From assembly GCF_029277445.1 (NCBI RefSeq), contig NZ_CP119566.1, positions 324,501 through 388,500 on the forward strand: a stretch of DNA of 64,000 bases, read 5' to 3'. The translations under genes and the position numbers were made by a program. This document shows, one piece after another, positions 60,319 to 64,000 of this stretch. Each line of letters begins with the position of its first letter. Position 1 is the first letter of the stretch. The notes below the pieces were generated by a model. It was given only the letters and a program-made list of their open reading frames with translations, had not been told where the DNA came from and made no database searches. The DNA is from Pararhizobium qamdonense (GTDB taxonomy: Bacteria; Pseudomonadota; Alphaproteobacteria; Rhizobiales; Rhizobiaceae).

Positions 60319-62205
60319 ATGGCAGATGTCGCAGTAGCGCCCGGTGCAAAGGCTGCACCGATGACCGGCGAGCAGAAGAAGGTGATTTTCGCCTCTTCGC
60401 TCGGCACGATCTTCGAGTGGTATGATTTCTATCTCTACGGTTCGCTGGCCGTCTACATCGGCGCAACCTTCTTTTCCCAATATCCCGAAACCACCCGCAA
60501 CATCTTCGCCTTGCTCGCCTTTGCGGCAGGCTTTCTCGTGCGTCCGTTCGGCGCGCTGGTCTTTGGACGTCTGGGCGATCTCGTCGGGCGCAAATATACC
60601 TTCCTCGTCACCATCGTCATCATGGGCCTGTCGACATTCCTCGTCGGCATCCTGCCCGGTGCCGCCTCGATCGGCATCGCCGCTCCGATCCTTCTGATCG
60701 TGCTGCGCATGCTGCAAGGCCTGGCGCTCGGCGGCGAATATGGTGGTGCGGCAACCTATGTGGCCGAACATGCGCCACAGGGCCGTCGCGGCTATTTCAC
60801 CTCCTGGATCCAGACGACGGCAACGCTTGGCCTGTTCCTGTCACTGGTCGTCATCGTTGCCGTGCAGATGATACTGGGCAAGGAAGCCTTTGCGGCCTGG
60901 GGCTGGCGCATTCCGTTCCTGCTGTCGTTCATCCTGCTTGGCGTTTCCGTCTGGATCCGCATGAAGATGAATGAGTCGCCCGCTTTCAAAAAGATGAAGG
61001 AAGAAGGCAAGGGCTCAAAGGCGCCGCTGACGGAAGCCTTCGGCCAGTGGAGAAACGCCAAGATCGCGCTTCTCGCCCTGTTCGGCGCCGTCGTCGGCCA
61101 GGCTGTTGTCTGGTATACCGGTCAGTTCTACGCGCTGTTCTTCCTGCAGAACATCCTGAAGGTGGACGGCCAGTCGGCCAATATCATGGTCGCCATCTCG
61201 CTGCTGATCGGCACGGGCTTCTTCGTTCTGTTCGGCGCGCTGTCGGACAAGATCGGCCGCAAGCCGATCATCATGGCTGGACTGGTGCTCGCCATGCTCA
61301 CCTATTTCCCGCTGTTCAAGGCGCTGACCTGGGCCGGCAATCCGGCGCTTGCGGAAGCCCAGGAAACCATCCGGGCAACCGTCACTGCCGCTCCGGATGA
61401 CTGCAAGTTCCAGTTCAACCCGACCGGCACGGCCAAGTTCACGACCTCCTGCGATATCGCAACGTCGTTCCTGACCCGCAATTCGGTACCCTATGATGTC
61501 GTCCCCGGCCCGGCCGGCTCGGCAGCAACGGTCAAGATCGGCGATGAAACGGTCACTGGCTATGACGCGATTGCCGCTGGCGACCAGGCCAAGGCTTCAG
61601 GTGCCGCCTTTGAAAAGCAGATCAACATTGCGCTCCACGACGCCGGCTATCCGCTGGTACGAGGCGCTGCAAAGGTTCCGGAAAGCAAGCTTGACGGCTT
61701 CGTGGCCGCCAATCCGGAACTGACGCTCGATGCCACTGCCGTTCGCGCAGGCAACAAGGCCAGCATGACCGGCGAAGAGCTGGTTGCAGCCAAGCTCCTG
61801 ACGGCGGAAGAGGCTGCAGGCGTGACCGAAATGCCGGTTTACACCATCGACAAGGGCGGCTCCTTCACCATGGTTGCCGATCCTGCCCGCGTCAGCTGGA
61901 TTACCGTCATCGCCGTGCTCACCGTGCTCGTCATCTATGTGACGATGGTCTACGGCCCGATTGCAGCGCTTCTGGTCGAACTCTTCCCGACCCGCATCCG
62001 CTACACCGGCATGTCCCTGCCCTACCATATCGGTAACGGCTGGTTCGGTGGCCTGCTTCCGGCAACGGCATTTGCGATGAGTGCCGCCCAGGGCGATATC
62101 TATTACGGCCTCTGGTACCCGATCGTGTTTGCGGGCATCACCCTGGTGATCGGTATTCTGTTCCTGCCCGAAACCAAGGATCGCGATATCCACGCCATGG
62201 ATTGA
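60319..62205 (+). CDS. MHS-family MFS transporter with a large internal domain
   Basis: A 628-residue metabolite:proton symporter-family protein. The N-terminal FEWYDFYLYGSLAVYIG, GALVFGRLGDLVGRKYTFL and LGGEYGGAATYVAEHAP are MHS signatures, and the C-terminal helix region ELFPTRIRYTGMSLPYHIGNGWFGG completes the fold. Between helix 8 and the last helices, residues about 338-524 form a hydrophilic insertion with Lys/Asp/Ala-rich sequence, making the protein about 190 residues longer than usual MHS carriers. Substrates of the family include dicarboxylates, osmolytes and shikimate. The one here is unknown. Start ATG 60319. Confidence 0.88.
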   Translation: MADVAVAPGAKAAPMTGEQKKVIFASSLGTIFEWYDFYLYGSLAVYIGATFFSQYPETTRNIFALLAFAAGFLVRPFGALVFGRLGDLVGRKYTFLVTIVIMGLSTFLVGILPGAASIGIAAPILLIVLRMLQGLALGGEYGGAATYVAEHAPQGRRGYFTSWIQTTATLGLFLSLVVIVAVQMILGKEAFAAWGWRIPFLLSFILLGVSVWIRMKMNESPAFKKMKEEGKGSKAPLTEAFGQWRNAKIALLALFGAVVGQAVVWYTGQFYALFFLQNILKVDGQSANIMVAISLLIGTGFFVLFGALSDKIGRKPIIMAGLVLAMLTYFPLFKALTWAGNPALAEAQETIRATVTAAPDDCKFQFNPTGTAKFTTSCDIATSFLTRNSVPYDVVPGPAGSAATVKIGDETVTGYDAIAAGDQAKASGAAFEKQINIALHDAGYPLVRGAAKVPESKLDGFVAANPELTLDATAVRAGNKASMTGEELVAAKLLTAEEAAGVTEMPVYTIDKGGSFTMVADPARVSWITVIAVLTVLVIYVTMVYGPIAALLVELFPTRIRYTGMSLPYHIGNGWFGGLLPATAFAMSAAQGDIYYGLWYPIVFAGITLVIGILFLPETKDRDIHAMD

Positions 62206-62231
62206 TCCTCACTGGATATACATACGAAAAG

Positions 62232-62262
62232 GCCCGGCGCAGCCCCTGCGCCGGGCGTTTTC
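62232..62262. terminator. Bidirectional terminator between the MHS transporter and PAP2 genes
   Basis: GCCCGGCGCAG and CTGCGCCGGGC form an 11-bp stem with a three-base loop; TTTT follows on both strands. Confidence 0.85.
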
Positions 62263-62274
62263 AGTCTGCGTGCC

Positions 62275-62976
62275 TCAAGCCAGGGGTTTTGGCTGAGAAC
62301 TGTTCTTCGGCCGCGGCCAGCCGGCCTCATCCAGGCGGAACAGCCAGTTTTTCCGGGCAAAGAAGAAGGCCGTCATCAAGGCCGTCCACAATCCGACCAG
62401 CAGGCCCGCCGCCACATCGCTGGGATAATGGGCGCCGACAATGACGCGGCTGATGCCGATGGCCAGCGCTCCGATCACAAAGACGATGCGCAGCCGTGGC
62501 GCCAGCATCGAAAAGGCGCCGAAGAACGAGCCGACAGCGGCGGAATGGCCGGAGGGAAAACTCTGGAACACCCAGTCATGGCCGGAAAAGAACGATAGGC
62601 TATGGGCGCCATATTCGGCAAAAAGCTCCGGCCGCGCCCGGCCGATGATCAGCTTGGCCAGATGCACCACGATGCTCGCACTGCCAATCGTCACCAGAAA
62701 ATACAGAGCCAGCCGCCAGCCGGTCTTGCTCTTGGATGAAAACCCTTCGCTGCGCGACACCCGGTGGAGAATATAGGCGACGATGACGACAGAGCCGGAA
62801 CCGTAGATCATCCAGGCAAAGGTGCCGAAATCGGTGATCTGTTTGTTGAAAGCGACAACACCGCCCGGCAAAGCCTGCGCCGTTTGCGACAGAGTGCCGT
62901 CAAACGGCAGCAGCGCCACGACGAGGATGGCAGCCGCCAGAAGCAGCCAGAGAGATGAGGAAAGCGGTCGGTTCAT
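62275..62976 (-). CDS. PAP2-family membrane phosphatase
   Basis: A 233-residue membrane phosphatase with about six hydrophobic segments. The three PAP2 motifs are visible: KLIIGRARPELF, FQSFPSGHSAAV and SRVIVGAHYPSDVAAGLLVG (catalytic His). Members dephosphorylate phosphatidic acid, undecaprenyl pyrophosphate or lipid A groups; which applies here is not known. A longer open frame upstream runs into a repeat element, so I use ATG 62976. Confidence 0.88.
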   Translation of the reverse strand: MNRPLSSSLWLLLAAAILVVALLPFDGTLSQTAQALPGGVVAFNKQITDFGTFAWMIYGSGSVVIVAYILHRVSRSEGFSSKSKTGWRLALYFLVTIGSASIVVHLAKLIIGRARPELFAEYGAHSLSFFSGHDWVFQSFPSGHSAAVGSFFGAFSMLAPRLRIVFVIGALAIGISRVIVGAHYPSDVAAGLLVGLWTALMTAFFFARKNWLFRLDEAGWPRPKNSSQPKPLA

Positions 62977-63012
62977 GAATGCAGGACTTTCTTGGCACGG
63001 CGCCCTTCCTTC

Positions 63013-63170
63013 CTCCGTCATCCTATCCTCGAGTTTAACCCGAGGGCTTGTGGCGGGATCCAGTGGCGGTGCGTCTGCGCCGCAGAAGACTCCCTCACGC
63101 GGCAGACGCCGTGTCGCTGGATTCCTGTGACATCCTCGGCTCCAGCCTGAGAACAGGAATGATGGGGACA
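63013..63170. repeat. Palindromic intergenic repeat element, copy 3 (degenerate)
   Basis: GTCATCCTATCCTCGAGTTTAACCCGAGG...GGATCCAG at the left and CTGGATTCCTGTGACATCCTCGG...AGGAATGATGGGG at the right share words with the copies at 34.4 and 53.1 kb, but the arms are more diverged. It occupies most of the 308-bp gap between the PAP2 gene and leuB. Confidence 0.6.
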
Positions 63171-63223
63171 AAATGGCTATCCGACCAAACTTGTGAATCT
63201 GTAGAGCGGATTCAACCCCGCCC

Positions 63224-63260
63224 AAACAAAAACGGCATCCGGGCGATGACCCGGATGCCG
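63224..63260 (-). terminator. leuB terminator
   Basis: CGGCATCCGGG pairs with CCCGGATGCCG over a six-base loop, followed on the minus strand by TTTTTGTTT; 24 bp after the leuB stop. Confidence 0.9.
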
Positions 63261-63284
63261 CAACACACATTATTCCAGCGACAT

Positions 63285-64000
63285 TTACGCCGAAAGCGCC
63301 TTGAACTCGGCCAGGATCGCATCGCCCATTTCGACCGTGCCGACCTTGCGGGCGCCATCGGCCATGATGTCGCCGGTGCGGATACCTTTGTCGAGAACGT
63401 TGGCGATTGCCTTTTCCAGGGTGTCGGCTTCCTTCACGAGGTTGAAGGAGTAACGCAGGCACATGGCAAACGAGGCGATCATCGCGATCGGGTTGGCAAT
63501 GCCCTTGCCGGCGATGTCCGGAGCCGAGCCGTGCACGGGTTCATAGAGCGCCTTGCGCTTGCCGCTCTTGGCATCGGGAGCGCCGAGCGAGGCCGATGGC
63601 AGCATGCCGAGCGAGCCGGTCAGCATGGCGGCAACATCCGACAGCATGTCGCCGAACAGGTTGTCGGTGACGATGACGTCGAACTGTTTTGGCGCACGAA
63701 CAAGCTGCATGCCGCCGGCATCGGCCAGCATGTGATCAAGCGCCACGTCGGAATATTTCGCCTTGTGCGTGGCGGTCACCACCTGGTTCCACAACACGCC
63801 GGATTTCATCACGTTGCGCTTTTCCATCGAGCAGACGCGGTTGCCGCGGGTGCGGGCCAGCTCGAAGGCAACGCCTGCAATGCGCTCGATCTCGTAGGTG
63901 TCGTAAACCTGCGTATCGATGCCGCGCTTCTGGCCGTTGCCGAGATCGATGATCTCCTTGGGTTCGCCGAAATAGACGCCGCCGGTCAGTTCGCGCACGA
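63285..64000 (-). CDS. leuB: 3-isopropylmalate dehydrogenase, 5' part cut by window edge
   Basis: The C-terminal 238 residues of LeuB, which oxidatively decarboxylates 3-isopropylmalate in leucine synthesis. [13 protein letters not shown] is at the edge; [20 protein letters not shown] holds the metal-binding Asp residues, and [19 protein letters not shown] is the family signature. The N-terminal part, about 130 residues, lies beyond base 64000. It ends in a strong terminator and has its own transcript on the minus strand. Confidence 0.95.
   Translation of the reverse strand, partial: VRELTGGVYFGEPKEIIDLGNGQKRGIDTQVYDTYEIERIAGVAFELARTRGNRVCSMEKRNVMKSGVLWNQVVTATHKAKYSDVALDHMLADAGGMQLVRAPKQFDVIVTDNLFGDMLSDVAAMLTGSLGMLPSASLGAPDAKSGKRKALYEPVHGSAPDIAGKGIANPIAMIASFAMCLRYSFNLVKEADTLEKAIANVLDKGIRTGDIMADGARKVGTVEMGDAILAEFKALSA

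Overview
The window is a chromosomal segment of an alphaproteobacterium of the Rhizobiaceae type (Rhizobium/Agrobacterium/Sinorhizobium-like). The evidence is the gene order gyrB-XRE-smr-mltA-tim44 / fxsA-secB / dnaQ-coaE-aroE-maf-ppsR / origin / hemE-hemJ-rho-mnmE-mnmG-rsmG-parA-parB, a TrcR-type regulator, a giant (about 1595 aa) NAD-glutamate dehydrogenase, GANTC (CcrM) sites and palindromic intergenic repeats of the rhizobial kind. It is GC-rich and almost fully coding. I see no rRNA or tRNA gene, CRISPR array, phage or insertion sequence.

Layout. 1-6.7 kb: a sugar/uronate catabolic cluster (aldo/keto reductase cut by the window edge, UxaA-type dehydratase, regulator with two winged helices, mannitol-dehydrogenase-family reductase, HpcH/HpaI aldolase, semialdehyde dehydrogenase), then a nitroreductase. 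7.6-17.9 kb: mainly minus-strand housekeeping genes (gyrase B, peptidoglycan lytic enzyme, protein export, replication proofreading, CoA and shikimate synthesis). 17.86-18.27 kb: the probable replication origin next to hemE, with four consensus DnaA boxes, seven GANTC sites and an AT-rich stretch. 18.3-27.1 kb: plus-strand heme, Rho, tRNA-modification and ParAB segregation genes. 27.2-31.4 kb: holA-lptE-leuS on the minus strand. 31.6-37.6 kb: YggS, propionyl-CoA and acetyl-CoA synthetases flanking TrcR and a palindromic repeat. 37.6-44.8 kb: secreted Excalibur and nuclease proteins, SDHAF4-like factor, HtpX, RsmB, heparinase-like protein, PurH. 44.9-55.5 kb: UMF1 transporter, NAD-GDH, pyridoxal kinase, carbonic anhydrase, lytic transglycosylase, Asd. 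55.6-62.2 kb: PhoB-controlled alkaline phosphatase, a Tat-signal protein plus MacB-like ABC transporter with a His-rich loop, and an MHS transporter. 62.3-64 kb: PAP2 phosphatase and leuB (cut by the window edge).

The origin region is the main theme. The hemE-linked origin, parA/parB and six parS-like palindromes spread over 38 kb form one replication/segregation module. Three parS sites lie inside coding sequence and each encodes the same tetrapeptide, Ser-Arg-Glu-Thr. The least described material is the three-gene Tat-protein/ABC-transporter operon at 57.7-60.2 kb, the perfect 11-bp hairpin upstream of the MHS transporter, and a 39-codon ORF with a good Shine-Dalgarno sequence upstream of asd. 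Functions are assigned by recognising family motifs by eye; no database search was run.
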